The notes: generated from the sequence alone by a model not told the origin. DNA of 45,961 nucleotides from Alphaproteobacteria bacterium (GCA_028281265.1 JANQKE010000044.1:1-45961); one strand, 5' to 3'. Shown: positions 1-9,228, counted from the first letter of the stretch. A program made the numbers and translations.

Positions 1-81
1 TCATCTGAACGCAGATAAGATGATCTAGTTTAAAGAGTTAGAGCATCTTATCTGCGTCCGTTCGGATGCAGGATGCTCTAG
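1..81 (-). repeat. Palindromic repeat family A, copy 1 (left border)
   Basis: Two-hairpin element in reverse orientation, cut at its left by the window edge. The visible part holds one arm of hairpin II (starting with TCATCTGAACGCAG), the linker TTTAAAGAGTTA, and all of hairpin I (GAGCATCTTATCTGCGTCC ... ATGCAGGATGCTC), ending in CTAG at 78-81. It matches the reverse complement of the copy at 17310-17416 with only two mismatches over about 80 bases, so the two copies bracket the 17.3-kb segment as inverted repeats. Confidence 0.85.
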
Positions 82-230
82 CACCACAGCCGGGCGGGCT
101 CCGAGTCCCAGAGCGCCATTTCATAGGCCCCGATTTGGAGCTGAGCCAGACCCACACCTGGCGGTCCGGGCGCCTCAAGGCGTGCTTGTCACCACGCACC
201 CAGCAATCTGAACAGTGGAGGAAGGAAGTC

Positions 231-1196
231 ATGCAATTCAACAGAGATGAGTTGATCGCCGCCTACCGGTCGATGCGAACAATCCGAGACTTCGAGGAAC
301 GGGTCGCCGAAGAATTTTCTTCAGGGGGCATTCCCGGCTTTGTTCACCTCTATGCCGGTGAAGAAGCTTCGGCCGTGGGCATCTGCGCGCATCTCGACGA
401 CCGTGATGTGATCGCCAGCACTCACCGGGGGCATGGCCACTGCATCGCCAAGGGCGTCGATGTGAGGGGCATGATGATGGAGATTTACGGCCGCCGTGGC
501 GGCGTGTGTGGCGGTAAGGGCGGATCCATGCATATCGCGGACCTGAGCAAGGGGATGCTTGGCGCGAACGGCATCGTGGGCGGCGGCCCGCCCTTGATTT
601 GCGGCGCTGCAGTCACGGCGAAATACAAGAAGACCGGCGGCGTCGCCGTGGCGTTCGTTGGTGACGGCGGGTCGAACCAGGGCACCACACTGGAATCCTT
701 CAACCTCGCCAATGTCTGGAAGCTACCCGTGCTCTTCGTGGTCGAAGACAACGGTTATGCCGAGGCCACGTCTTCGAAGTGGTCGGTTTCCGGGTCGCAG
801 CTCGACCGCGCGACGGGCTTCGGCATGCCGGGCGTTGCCGTGGACGGGCATGACTTCTTCGCCGTTCACGAGGCTGCCGGTGAAGCCATCGCGCGGGCCC
901 GGGCTGGAGAAGGCCCGAGCCTGTTGCATGTCTCGCTCAATCGCTTCTTCGGCCATTTCGAAGGCGACGCAATGACCTATCGGGGCGACGGAGAGATCGA
1001 AAGGATCCGCGCGGACAAGGACAGCCTCAAGATCTTCCGCCAGCGCGTCACCGAAATGGCGCTCCTCGAGCACGAGCAGCTCGACGCTGTGGACGCCGAA
1101 ATCGCGAAACTGATCGACGATTGCGTCAAGGATTCGGAGAAGGCGGCCCCGCCGACCCAAGCCGATCTCACCACTGACGTTTACGTCGCTTACTAA
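231..1196 (+). CDS. acoA: Acetoin dehydrogenase E1 alpha subunit (TPP-dependent)
   Basis: 321 residues. This is the alpha subunit of the thiamine-pyrophosphate E1 component that, with AcoB, oxidatively cleaves acetoin to acetaldehyde and passes the acetyl unit to the lipoyl arm of AcoC. The TPP/Mg motif GDGGSNQG lies near residues 144-151 and is closed by EDN near 172, the normal GDG-x(about 26)-N spacing. GGKGGSMHIAD, upstream of it, is typical of the AcoA/PdhA family. The start at 231 follows GGAGGAAGGA; an in-frame ATG at 66 would add unrelated residues. It heads an acoA-acoB-SDR-acoC run. No acoR and no sigma-54 promoter were seen upstream, where a palindromic repeat lies within 150 bases. 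A general 2-oxoacid E1 alpha is possible, but the AcoC-type partner argues for acetoin. Confidence 0.9.
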   Translation: MQFNRDELIAAYRSMRTIRDFEERVAEEFSSGGIPGFVHLYAGEEASAVGICAHLDDRDVIASTHRGHGHCIAKGVDVRGMMMEIYGRRGGVCGGKGGSMHIADLSKGMLGANGIVGGGPPLICGAAVTAKYKKTGGVAVAFVGDGGSNQGTTLESFNLANVWKLPVLFVVEDNGYAEATSSKWSVSGSQLDRATGFGMPGVAVDGHDFFAVHEAAGEAIARARAGEGPSLLHVSLNRFFGHFEGDAMTYRGDGEIERIRADKDSLKIFRQRVTEMALLEHEQLDAVDAEIAKLIDDCVKDSEKAAPPTQADLTTDVYVAY

Positions 1197-1210
1197 GGGA
1201 GGCTTTTGAC

Positions 1211-2215
1211 ATGGCGAAGAAATCATATCGCCAGGCGATCAACGAAGCGATTGCCCAGGAGATGCGTCGCGACGAGAACGTGCTCGTTTGGGGCGAAGAC
1301 AATGCCGGCGGCGCGGGCGCGGACGGCGAGGACGACGCGTGGGGCGGGGTGTTCGGCGTCACCAAAGGTCTCTATCCGGAATTTGGTCCCGAACGCGTGC
1401 TCGACACGCCGATCAGTGAGAGCGCCTTCATCGGCGCCGCCGCCGGTGCCGCGGCGACGGGACTCCGACCGATCGCGGAGCTGATGTTCGTCGACTTCAT
1501 GGGGGTCTGCTTCGACCAGATCTTCAATCAGGCGGCCAAGTTCCGTTACATGTTCGGCGGCAAGGCGGTCACGCCGATGGTCATCCGCACCATGTATGGC
1601 GGCGGCTTCCGGGCGGCGAGCCAGCACAGCCAATGCCTCTATCCGGTCTTCACCCACATCCCCGGCCTCAAAGTCGTCGTGCCGTCCTCGCCCTACGAGG
1701 CCAAGGGGCTGATGATCCAGTCGATCCGCGACGACGATCCCGTGGTCTTCTTCGAGCACAAGGTCATGTACGACGAAGAGGAGGAGGTTCCGGACGACGC
1801 CTATACCATCCCCTTCGGCGAGGCCAATCTGACCCGTGAAGGTGATGACGTGACCATCGTTGCCTTTGGCCGGATGGTCGGGTTTGCCAACCAGGCCGCC
1901 GATACGCTCGAGAAAGACGGCATTTCCTGCAATGTCGTGGATCCCCGCACCACCTCACCCCTCGACACCGATACGATCATCGAGTGCGTCGAGGAGACGG
2001 GACGCTTGGTCATCGTCGATGAATCATATCCGCGATGCTCCATGGCCTCGGACGTATCCGGCATTGTGGCGCAGGAGGCCTTCAAGGCCCTGAAAGCGCC
2101 GATCCAGATGGTCACGCCGCCGCACACGCCCGTGCCGTTCGCACCGGAGCTGGAAGACGCCTATCTGCCCGACGCCGCGAAGATCGCAGCGGCGGTCAGG
2201 ACGACGATGGCCTAA
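1211..2215 (+). CDS. acoB: Acetoin dehydrogenase E1 beta subunit
   Basis: 334 residues, full length for the transketolase-like beta subunits of acetoin and pyruvate dehydrogenases. It forms the alpha2beta2 E1 with AcoA. The N-terminus (SYRQAINEAIAQEMRRDENV), the GLRPIAELMFVDF block and the C-terminal ESYPRCSMASDV and PHTPVPFAPELEDAYLP blocks are family hallmarks. It starts 14 bases after acoA behind AAGGGAGG, which implies co-transcription and coupled synthesis of the two subunits. Codon use matches acoA. The family is certain; acetoin specificity is inferred from the adjacent acoC with its hydrolase-fold domain. Confidence 0.9.
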   Translation: MAKKSYRQAINEAIAQEMRRDENVLVWGEDNAGGAGADGEDDAWGGVFGVTKGLYPEFGPERVLDTPISESAFIGAAAGAAATGLRPIAELMFVDFMGVCFDQIFNQAAKFRYMFGGKAVTPMVIRTMYGGGFRAASQHSQCLYPVFTHIPGLKVVVPSSPYEAKGLMIQSIRDDDPVVFFEHKVMYDEEEEVPDDAYTIPFGEANLTREGDDVTIVAFGRMVGFANQAADTLEKDGISCNVVDPRTTSPLDTDTIIECVEETGRLVIVDESYPRCSMASDVSGIVAQEAFKALKAPIQMVTPPHTPVPFAPELEDAYLPDAAKIAAAVRTTMA

Positions 2216-2294
2216 CCGTGCCTAGCCAGGGTGTCGGCCGACTGTCGGTCGACAACCCGGCGACTCTCTTCTTCTTCAAAATCGGAGAGGACCC

Positions 2295-3083
2295 ATGTCC
2301 GGACGTTTGAGTGGACAACGCATCATCGTCACGGGTGCCGGGCGCGGCATCGGTGCTGAAATGGCAAAAGCCCTCGCAGCGGAAGGCGGCAGCGTTCTCA
2401 TCGGCGATATCGACGAGGAGATCGCGCGGGAAACCGCAAATGCCATCACGATGGCCGGTGGCAAGGCAGCACCTTGCAAGGTCGACGTGCGTGACCGCGC
2501 CAGTGTCGCCGCGATGATCGCGGCCGCGGTCGATGCCTTCGGCGGCCTCGATACGATCTTCAACAACGCCGGCATCGCCCAGGTGCGCAAGTTCCTCGAC
2601 ATCTCCGAGGAGGACTGGCGCGCGGTGATGGACGTCAACGGCCTCGGTGTCCTCATCTGCATGCAGGAAGCCGTCAAGGTGATGCTCAAGCAAGGCAGTG
2701 GTGGCTCGATCGTCAACACCGCCTCGATCGCCGGCAAGCAGGGCTACGAGCCGCTGGCTCACTATTCGGCCAGCAAGTTCGGGGTTGTCGCTCTGACCCA
2801 GACCGCCGCCCGGGCATTCGGTGAATACGGCATCCGGGTCAACGCGATCTGCCCGGGCGTCGTCGCCACGGATATGTGGAAGCTCATCGACCAGGGCTTC
2901 CGCGACACTGGCCTGTCCACATCGGAAAACGAGGCCTTCAACAGCTTCGCCGAGACGGCGCTTCTGGGGCGCGCCTCCCAGCCGGATGACATGGCGGGTG
3001 TGGCGACGTTTCTCGCGTCCGCGGACTCTGCCTTTATGACCGGCCAAACGCTTCTTGTCGACGGTGGGATCGTTCTCGACTGA
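2295..3083 (+). CDS. SDR-family oxidoreductase, probable acetoin/diacetyl reductase
   Basis: 262 residues, classical short-chain dehydrogenase. The Rossmann motif TGAGRGIG lies at residues 13-20, NNAG follows near residue 91, and the catalytic Tyr-x3-Lys is YSASK with Tyr157 and Lys161. The C-terminal TGQTLLVDGGIVLD is typical of the family. It lies between acoB and acoC, so interconversion of acetoin with diacetyl or 2,3-butanediol is the natural inference. The sequence alone does not fix the substrate, and a generic 3-oxoacyl-ACP-reductase-like SDR cannot be excluded. RBS GGAGAGGA precedes the ATG; the gap to acoB is 79 bases. Confidence 0.85.
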   Translation: MSGRLSGQRIIVTGAGRGIGAEMAKALAAEGGSVLIGDIDEEIARETANAITMAGGKAAPCKVDVRDRASVAAMIAAAVDAFGGLDTIFNNAGIAQVRKFLDISEEDWRAVMDVNGLGVLICMQEAVKVMLKQGSGGSIVNTASIAGKQGYEPLAHYSASKFGVVALTQTAARAFGEYGIRVNAICPGVVATDMWKLIDQGFRDTGLSTSENEAFNSFAETALLGRASQPDDMAGVATFLASADSAFMTGQTLLVDGGIVLD

Positions 3084-3109
3084 GGTGCGTACCGCCAGGA
3101 GCAAAAGCA

Positions 3110-4225
3110 ATGCAAGACAAGATCATCCCCATCGTCATGCCCAAGTGGGGCCTGGCAATGACCGAAGGCGCGCTGACCACCTGGAGTATCGAAGAAGGGG
3201 TCGAGGTCGCGCCTGGCGCCGAAATTGCCGAAATCGAAACTACGAAGATCACCAATGTCTTCGAGGTGTCCGTATCGGGCCCCGTACGCCGACTTGTTGC
3301 CTCGGAGGGTGAGACACTACCGGTCGGCGCGTTGCTTGCGGTCGTTGCCGACCCCACCGTTTCCGATGCTGAGATCGACGCCTACATCGCCGAGTTCCAA
3401 GCCAATTTCGTGCCGGAGGAAGATGGCGGCGACGACGGACCGGAACCCGAAACCATCGAGATTAGCGGCCGGTCGATTTCGTACCTCGCCATGGGTCCGG
3501 GCGAGGGCGATGTGGTGCTCCTGATCCACGGCTTCGGGGCTGACGTGAACGGTTGGATGTTCAACCAGCCGGCGCTGGCGGAAAAACGCCAGGTCATCGC
3601 CCTCGATCTTCCCGGACATGGGCGCTCCGCCAAGAATGTCGGCTCCGGTGAGGTCGCCTTCTTCGGCGAGATCGTGGCTGATTTCATCGGCCAGAAAGGC
3701 TTCGAGCGAGTTCATCTGGTTGGCCATTCGCTCGGAGGCGGCGTCGCTCTGCAGGCCGCCAGTCATCCAAGCGTCGTATCGCTCACGATCATTGCCCCGG
3801 TCGGTTTCGGTAGGGAGATCAATACCGGGTTCCTCGAGGGTTTCCTCGCGGCCAAGCGGCGCAAGGCGTTACAGCCGGTGCTCGAGCAGCTGGTCGCCGA
3901 TCCGGGCCTGATCAGCCGGGACATGCTGGAAGACGTTCTGAAGTTCAAGCGCATGGACGGCGTGGAGACGGCACTTAGGACAATCATCTCGGCGAGTTTC
4001 GACGACGGGTCTCAAACCATCGATCTGCGCGGCGCGCTCGCAAGTCTCTCGATTCCGGTCACCGTGATCTGGGGTAAGGCCGACCAGATCATCCCGGCCG
4101 GCCATTCCGAGGGTTTGCCGGCGGGAGTGGCGGTCGAGATCATTCCGGATGCCGGACACATCCCGCAAATGGAAGCCTCCGCGAAGATCAACGATCTCAT
4201 CACGGCAACGCTCGGAAAGGCATAG
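3110..4225 (+). CDS. acoC: Acetoin dehydrogenase E2: lipoyl domain plus alpha/beta-hydrolase fold (AcoC)
   Basis: 371 residues. Residues 5-80 form a biotinyl/lipoyl domain with the lipoylated lysine in [10 protein letters not shown] (Lys46). Residues about 120-371 form an alpha/beta hydrolase with the nucleophile elbow GHSLGG near 205-210 and a C-terminal histidine in DAGHIPQME. This lipoyl-hydrolase architecture is the known AcoC type, in which the hydrolase-like part replaces the usual chloramphenicol-acetyltransferase-type catalytic domain. It would accept the acetyl group from AcoA/AcoB and transfer it to CoA. No E3 (dihydrolipoyl dehydrogenase) gene follows: the stop codon directly abuts a broken IS3 element, so a downstream part of the operon may have been lost. 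Start after AGGAGCAAAAGCA. Confidence 0.92.
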   Translation: MQDKIIPIVMPKWGLAMTEGALTTWSIEEGVEVAPGAEIAEIETTKITNVFEVSVSGPVRRLVASEGETLPVGALLAVVADPTVSDAEIDAYIAEFQANFVPEEDGGDDGPEPETIEISGRSISYLAMGPGEGDVVLLIHGFGADVNGWMFNQPALAEKRQVIALDLPGHGRSAKNVGSGEVAFFGEIVADFIGQKGFERVHLVGHSLGGGVALQAASHPSVVSLTIIAPVGFGREINTGFLEGFLAAKRRKALQPVLEQLVADPGLISRDMLEDVLKFKRMDGVETALRTIISASFDDGSQTIDLRGALASLSIPVTVIWGKADQIIPAGHSEGLPAGVAVEIIPDAGHIPQMEASAKINDLITATLGKA

Positions 4226-4229
4226 GGCG

Positions 4230-4887
4230 ATCACAGCGAACTAAAGCGATCATGTCATTCAGCAGTTCATCGCGCAGTCTCCCGTTGAAGCTCTCGATGA
4301 AGGTATTCTGCTGGGGCTTGGCCGGCGCGATGTAGTGCCAGGTCACGCAGGTCCGGTTCTGCCACGCGAGCATGGCTCGGCCGGTCAGTTCGCTGCCGTT
4401 GTCGCTGACGATGCTCAGCGGTTTGCCGTAGAGCCGGACGACGGCATCGAGCTCCCGGGCGATCCGTTGGTCCGGGATCGACGTGTCGGCGACCAGCGCC
4501 AGTCACTCCCGCGTGTGATCGTCGATCCCTGACAGGAAGCGGAAGCGCCGGCCGGCCCCGAAGACATCCGACAGGAAGTCGAGCGACCGGCGTTGCCCGG
4601 GAGCGTCGGGAACCGGCATCGGCGGCCCGCTTGCGGCCCTTGCGACGACGCACCGACAACGGCTCTTCGCGATACAGCCGCCGCAGCTTGTTGTGGTTCA
4701 TGACGGTCCCTTCGCGTTCCAGCATCAGGCCGATCCGGCGGTAGCCGAAGCGGCGGCGCTCACCGGCGATCGCCCGCATACGGGCTCGGATCTCCGGATG
4801 GTCCGGGGCTCGTTCACGCCGGACGGTCTTTGGATCGACGCCGACCAGTCGGCAGGCCCGGCGCTGGGCGAGATCATGGGTCGACAT
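4230..4887 (-). pseudogene. IS3-family transposase OrfB, frameshifted and truncated
   Basis: The N-terminus is normal for OrfB (STHDLAQRRACRLVGVDPKT, then RRFGYRRIGLMLEREG and NHNKLRRLYREEPL). Near 4610 the frame slips: the integrase-core text SLDFLSDVFGAGRRFRFL is only readable in another frame. Near 4515 the expected DDHTREC/LALV carries TGA in place of the middle codon. The 3' end is lost after [12 protein letters not shown]. The catalytic DDE core therefore cannot be made. Confidence 0.85.
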
Positions 4888-4925
4888 CGCCCGGAGCGCC
4901 GTGGCCCGTCGCGACTGGGGCGTCG

Positions 4926-5189
4926 TCAGGGCTTCCCCAACAGATCCTTCAGAACCGCGTTGTCGAGCATGGCATCGGCCAGCAGCTTCTTCAGCCGGGC
5001 GTTCTCAGCCTCCAGCGTCTTCAGGCGCCGGGCCTCCGATACGTTCAGCCCGCCGAACTTGGCCTTCCACTGGTAGAATGTCGTCTGGCTGACGCCGTGC
5101 CGCCGGCACATCTCGGCCGTCGACAGCCCGCGCTCCTGCTCGGCAAGGACCGCGATGATCTGCTCTTCCGTGAACCTGCTCTTGCGCAT
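4926..5189 (-). CDS. IS3-family transposase OrfA (helix-turn-helix)
   Basis: 87 residues. RKSRFTEEQIIAVLAEQERG is the canonical start of IS3 OrfA proteins, followed by the HTH (STAEMCRRHGVSQTTFYQW) and a leucine-zipper-like tail (LKTLEAENARLKKLLADAML). It binds the element ends and is normally joined to OrfB by programmed -1 frameshifting. The frame is intact, but its partner is broken, so no active transposase is expected. Confidence 0.88.
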   Translation of the reverse strand: MRKSRFTEEQIIAVLAEQERGLSTAEMCRRHGVSQTTFYQWKAKFGGLNVSEARRLKTLEAENARLKKLLADAMLDNAVLKDLLGKP

Positions 5190-5241
5190 CGTCCGTCTCC
5201 TCTGCGACGGACTCCCTTATAACCAAGGGATCAAACCGGGC

Positions 5242-6021
5242 TCAGGTCAATCCAGGCAACACCAAGACCTTACCAGAATGGGGATGGTTTTGGATCGTCA
5301 CATCGACACCGTAAACGTCCCAAAGCAACGCGGGCGTCAGAACGTCCTCTGGCTCGCCGAGCGCCACCACACGCCCGTTGTTCATCAAGCAAAGCTGATC
5401 ACAAAACATCGCCGCGAGGTTCAGGTCGTGCAGCGCCGCGATGACGGTGACCCCGACTTCTCGCAGGAAGCTCAAAAGGGAGAGTTGATACCGGATGTCG
5501 AGATGGTTCGTCGGCTCATCCAGCACCAGGATTTGAGGCTGCTGCACAAGTGCGCGCGCCAACAGGACCCGCTGTCGCTCACCGCCGGACAGCGTTCGGA
5601 AGGCACGGTGCTGGAAGTTTTCCAGACGTTGCAGGGTGATGGAGGCATCGATCAGCGCTGCGTCATGCTTGGTGTCCGGCTCTAGCAATGCCTTGTGCGC
5701 CGATCGGCCCATGGCGACCACATCGCGGACCGTCAAGGGAAACTCGGTGGGCATATCCTGCAACACGGCGCCGACATGCTGCGCAACCCAGGTCGCCGAG
5801 CGTTGCCACACGTCTTCACCGTTCAGGCGAACGACCCCTGCATCTGGTTTCGTCATCCGGTAGACCGTGCGCAGGAGCGTCGACTTGCCTGCGCCGTTCG
5901 GCCCTAACAGTCCCAGAAACATGCCCGGGCGGACCTCAAGGGTGACGTCCTCGACCAATGGTTGACCCTTGGCACGCACGGTGACGCCCGTGATCTCCAA
6001 TCCTGCCGGGGGGGTCGTCAC
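5242..6021 (-). CDS. FecE-type ABC importer ATP-binding protein (metallophore/heme/B12 class)
   Basis: 259 residues. It energises uptake of an iron-siderophore, cobalamin or other metal chelate through the FecCD-type permease encoded just upstream. Walker A is GPNGAGKST at residues 40-48, the signature is LSGGERQRV near 145, and Walker B is ILVLDEPTNHLD near 168; the H-loop is ALHDLNLAAM. The start is GTG at 6021, overlapping the permease stop in GTGA, so the two are translationally coupled. It is the last gene of the minus-strand operon that begins at the Zur-like box near 9.79 kb, so zinc-chelate uptake is a reasonable inference; the protein itself does not reveal the substrate. Confidence 0.9.
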   Translation of the reverse strand: MTTPPAGLEITGVTVRAKGQPLVEDVTLEVRPGMFLGLLGPNGAGKSTLLRTVYRMTKPDAGVVRLNGEDVWQRSATWVAQHVGAVLQDMPTEFPLTVRDVVAMGRSAHKALLEPDTKHDAALIDASITLQRLENFQHRAFRTLSGGERQRVLLARALVQQPQILVLDEPTNHLDIRYQLSLLSFLREVGVTVIAALHDLNLAAMFCDQLCLMNNGRVVALGEPEDVLTPALLWDVYGVDVTIQNHPHSGKVLVLPGLT

Positions 6022-7181
6022 CGGACCACTCCGAGGGATCGCGCGTCGCGGCGCAGAAGCCAGATGAAGAACGGCCCGCCTACCAAGGCGGTAACAATAC
6101 CCACGGGCAGTTCGATGGGGGCGATGATCGAGCGGGCGACAAGATCCGCAGCAATGGTGAAGCTGGCCCCCAGGATCGCCACCGCCGGCAATGCATGGCG
6201 GTGGTCGGAACCAACCAACAACCGCACGATGTGCGGCATGATCAGCCCCACGAAACCGATGACACCGGAGACGGCCACCGTGATCCCGGTCAGTGCAGCT
6301 GTCAGCACGAACATGGTGCGCCGAAATCGCTCCACGTCCAATCCCAAAGCCACGGCGCTTTCATCCCCAGCCATAAGCAGGTTGAGACGCCGCGCCTGCA
6401 CCAGCATGATTGCCAGCCCGAGGATCAGTGCAGCGACCGGGATCGGCAAGAGCTTCCACTGCGCTGACCCGAAGCCGCCGAGGGTCCAGAACAGGACCCG
6501 CGCCGCCAGTTGCGGATCGGGCGAGGTCAGAACGAGAAGGCTCGTTATCGCGCTCAAAACAGCGCTCATCGCCACCCCGGCCAAGACCAGCCTCGTTGGT
6601 GTCATCTGCCCGCCGGTGCGTGCGATCCAGAAAACAATGCTCAACGCCGCCAGCCCGCCGACGAACGCCGCGATATGCAGCGTGAATGCACCCAACGCCA
6701 CAAGGCCGAAACGCATCACCACCACCGCACCCGTCGCTGCGCCCGAAGAAACACCCAGGATCGACGGACCGGCCAACGGGTTGCGAACGATCGCCTGGAT
6801 CACCATCCCTGAAACGCCCAGGCTGGCCCCGACAACGGCCGCCAGGATGACACGCGGGATGCGTGTCTCGACGATGATGATCTCATGCGCTTCTCGCCAG
6901 TCCGGTGTCGATAGCAGCCCGCCCGACAGCCAATGCACAACGATCGACGCAGCGGTTCCGGCGGGGATCGAGACGGAACCGATCATGAGACCCACCAGCG
7001 CACAGATGAGCAACAAAGTGACCATGCCGGCCATGGCCAGAAGATATCGTCTGCGGCCGGGAGTACTGGCGATCTCTGAAGAAAGGGCAACGCGGGGAGC
7101 GCGACGCCGAGGTGGTGGTGGCGTCCTGAGGGTTCTCAGAAGATCCGCCCTGTCGCAGGCGCCGCTGCTGCTGCTGTCCAC
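6018..7181 (-). CDS. FecCD-family ABC importer permease
   Basis: 387 residues, slightly long for the roughly 330-350-residue family because of an Arg/Pro-rich N-terminal extension (PPPRRRAPRVALSSEIA). Multiple hydrophobic helices fit the BtuC/FecCD fold. Hallmarks are the RIPRVILAAVVGASLGVSG block (binding-protein docking and ATPase coupling), NPLAGPSILGVSSGAATG, and GLIMPHIVRLLVGSDHR near the C-terminus. The start is GTG at 7181, ten bases after the stop of the binding-protein gene; GGAG of that stop region can act as RBS. It overlaps the ATPase gene by four bases. Inner-membrane channel of the metal-chelate importer. Confidence 0.9.
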   Translation of the reverse strand: MDSSSSGACDRADLLRTLRTPPPPRRRAPRVALSSEIASTPGRRRYLLAMAGMVTLLLICALVGLMIGSVSIPAGTAASIVVHWLSGGLLSTPDWREAHEIIIVETRIPRVILAAVVGASLGVSGMVIQAIVRNPLAGPSILGVSSGAATGAVVVMRFGLVALGAFTLHIAAFVGGLAALSIVFWIARTGGQMTPTRLVLAGVAMSAVLSAITSLLVLTSPDPQLAARVLFWTLGGFGSAQWKLLPIPVAALILGLAIMLVQARRLNLLMAGDESAVALGLDVERFRRTMFVLTAALTGITVAVSGVIGFVGLIMPHIVRLLVGSDHRHALPAVAILGASFTIAADLVARSIIAPIELPVGIVTALVGGPFFIWLLRRDARSLGVVR

Positions 7182-7190
7182 TACCGCTCT

Positions 7191-8165
7191 TTACTCCGCG
7201 AATGCTTCGGGATGAAAGGTGCGTGCCAGCTTCTCCAATGCATCCACGGAACTCGGGCCTGGCTGGCCGATGACAGAGACGATCAACGTGTAGGCGTCGT
7301 TCTGGATAGCCGGCAGGCTCGCGATGATCGGATTGGCTTCCAGTGTGGCGACCCGCGCCTGGCCGAGATTGACCTCTGGATTCTCGATGACCTGCCCACT
7401 CGCTGTCCCAGAGTAGAAGACCACGATGTGTTCTGGCGCCTGCTCGACGAGTTGCTCCCAGGATGTGCTCCCATAGCGGTTGTCAACATCGCCGAGGATG
7501 TTTCGGCCTCCCGCCCGTTCGACCACATGGCTGAGCATCGTGTTGCCCAGCACAGCGCGCGGCGTGTCGTCGCCACCATTGTAGATGAAGACGGAGACCG
7601 GCTCGACGCCCTCCAGCGCGTCTTCGACCGCGGCGATCCGGGCCTGCATCTCCGCGATTAGCGATTCACCCCGCTCCGGCACGCCAAAGATGCCGGCAAC
7701 GGACCGGATCTCGGCAAACAGATCGTCGAAGCCGAACTTGCCGAGGTTGCAACCCTCGGTGTTCAGGCGTGTCGCCATGCCCAGATCATGGAGCATCGGG
7801 CGGGGATTGCGGCTCTCTGAAAACCCGTCAGGATAGCCAGCATAGACGAAATCCGCCTCAACATCGATCAGTTGCTCGGTCGTCGCCACGAGCGGCGAGA
7901 GGATCGGCACTGAATTGTAGGCCTCTTCGTATTGCGGGCTGATCTGCATATTGGCCATGTAGGACGTGCCTGCCATGCGGTCCTCCAGCCCAAGGGCGAG
8001 CATCAGCTCGGTGGCGTTGTTGGAAAGGGTGACGGCGCGCTCCGGTGCCGCTTCATAGACCGTCGTGACGCCGCAATTTTCGTCGGTATACGGAAAATGC
8101 TCGTCGGCAAAGGCGGCCGGAGCGAACGCGAAAAGCGCTGCGCTGATGTACAAGGCAGGTCTCAT
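7191..8165 (-). CDS. Periplasmic metal-chelate-binding protein (FecB/BtuF-like)
   Basis: 324 residues. An N-terminal signal peptide (MRPALYISAALFAFAPAAFA, cleavage after AFA) is followed by a periplasmic-binding fold of the TroA/BtuF class: PERAVTLSNNATELMLALGL and DRMAGTSYM at the N-terminal lobe and VFIYNGGDDTPRAVLG in the second lobe. It delivers a metal chelate to the permease encoded downstream. It starts four bases after the monooxygenase gene stop, with AAGGACG as RBS, so the genes form one operon. Two Cys residues (ENCGVTT and EGCNLG) could form a disulfide. The ligand is not determined; the Zur-box context suggests a zinc chelate, while B12 or siderophore remain possible. Confidence 0.87.
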   Translation of the reverse strand: MRPALYISAALFAFAPAAFADEHFPYTDENCGVTTVYEAAPERAVTLSNNATELMLALGLEDRMAGTSYMANMQISPQYEEAYNSVPILSPLVATTEQLIDVEADFVYAGYPDGFSESRNPRPMLHDLGMATRLNTEGCNLGKFGFDDLFAEIRSVAGIFGVPERGESLIAEMQARIAAVEDALEGVEPVSVFIYNGGDDTPRAVLGNTMLSHVVERAGGRNILGDVDNRYGSTSWEQLVEQAPEHIVVFYSGTASGQVIENPEVNLGQARVATLEANPIIASLPAIQNDAYTLIVSVIGQPGPSSVDALEKLARTFHPEAFAE

Positions 8166-8169
8166 GGGA

Positions 8170-9228
8170 TTACGTCCTTTCGAGATGGATGTCTGGATGT
8201 CCGGGAATCGCGTGGCCGGTGAAGGCCGGCAGGATCTCAGTTGCGAAGAGCGCCATCGCGGAACTGGCTTCGTTAAGCGGGATCAGACCGTTGGCGTCGA
8301 AGAGGCAGCGCAGATTGCGACAGCCGGTGCGGGTGACGAGAGCCAGGATCTGCCGATGGCAGTCCTCGGGGGTTCCGGCGATGGCATAGTCGGCCAGCAT
8401 CTCCGCGCGATCCCGCGGGACTGGCGAAGCCTGACCACGTGCTGCAGCGCGAGCGGCGCGGCGGCGGTTCAATCGGTCCGTCAGCCGATCCAACTCCGCC
8501 TCTGCCCGCGCGCGAGTGGCGGCAGGCACGACATAGCGGGCCAGCGACGAGGCCGCGAGTGGGCTCGACCCGGCCCCGACGCGCGCCAGAGCATCGCGAA
8601 ACACCGGCAATTGCCGCGCCTCGTTCGGCTCCAGGCTCAAGAGCAGAGGGAAACGATGCCGTGCTGCGATTGCGACGGTCTCTGCGGACACGCCGGCAAC
8701 ATGGATGGGCGGATGCGGGGTCTGTACCGGTGGCGGACCAACCTCCGTTTCGGCAAACGGCCATGTCGGCCCGTCCGAGGCCACCCGCTTCAACGTCCAC
8801 GCCCGCAACATGACCGTCAGGGCCTCTTCGAACCGCTGCCGATCCGTTCTCTGGTCGATGCCCAGCGTCTCGAACGTGGCGGGTTCAGTCCCACGCCCTA
8901 CCCCAACATCGACACGCCCACCGCTCTGATAGTCCAGCTGTGCGATCTGCTCGGCTAGCAGTAAAGGATGGTGCAGCGGCAAAACGAGGACGGACGTGCC
9001 GAAACGCAGATGCACGGTCCGAGCCAGGATATCCGCCCCCAACAGCAAGGTGTGTGGATAGGGCAAGGCACGGCGACGGAAGTGAAACTCGTTGAACCAG
9101 ATGCAGCCGAAGCCATACTGGTCCGCGCGCTCTGCCAAGCGCATCAGTGCCCGATGATCGCCCAATCTCCCGTCCCGCGCCAATCCGGCGAGGTCGAAGC
9201 GAAGAGGGGTGTCAGCCTCGAGTGCCAT
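8170..9228 (-). CDS. Luciferase-like flavin-dependent monooxygenase
   Basis: 352 residues from the ATG at 9228; sequence further upstream in this frame lacks family character. Bacterial-luciferase-like TIM barrel: AERADQYGFGCIWFNEFHFR near the N-terminus, then LRFGTSVLVLPLHHPLLLAEQIAQLDYQSGGRVDVGVGRG in pieces, then the C-terminal GTPEDCHRQI motif. Such enzymes use reduced flavin and O2. It lies between a DUF1636 gene and FecBCD-type transporter genes in a probable Zur-controlled operon, so a role in modifying or breaking down a metal chelate, or in sparing a zinc enzyme, is a context inference. No reductase partner is encoded nearby. Confidence 0.85.
   Translation of the reverse strand: MALEADTPLRFDLAGLARDGRLGDHRALMRLAERADQYGFGCIWFNEFHFRRRALPYPHTLLLGADILARTVHLRFGTSVLVLPLHHPLLLAEQIAQLDYQSGGRVDVGVGRGTEPATFETLGIDQRTDRQRFEEALTVMLRAWTLKRVASDGPTWPFAETEVGPPPVQTPHPPIHVAGVSAETVAIAARHRFPLLLSLEPNEARQLPVFRDALARVGAGSSPLAASSLARYVVPAATRARAEAELDRLTDRLNRRRAARAAARGQASPVPRDRAEMLADYAIAGTPEDCHRQILALVTRTGCRNLRCLFDANGLIPLNEASSAMALFATEILPAFTGHAIPGHPDIHLERT

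Larger units (their letters stand above)
4226..5240 (-). mobile_element. Decayed IS3-family insertion sequence
   Basis: An IS3-like element on the minus strand: intact orfA (4926-5189) followed by a broken orfB. The left end, the 3' end of orfB, is truncated: reading stops soon after the conserved [12 protein letters not shown] block, within a few bases of the acoC stop. The right boundary is approximate, in the sequence before the ABC-transporter gene end at 5242. No terminal inverted repeat pair could be established by eye. Confidence 0.75.

Noticed and set aside
66-230. Longer N-terminus for acoA starting at 66
   Set aside because: It would translate into the palindromic repeat flank; the RBS and family start are at 231.
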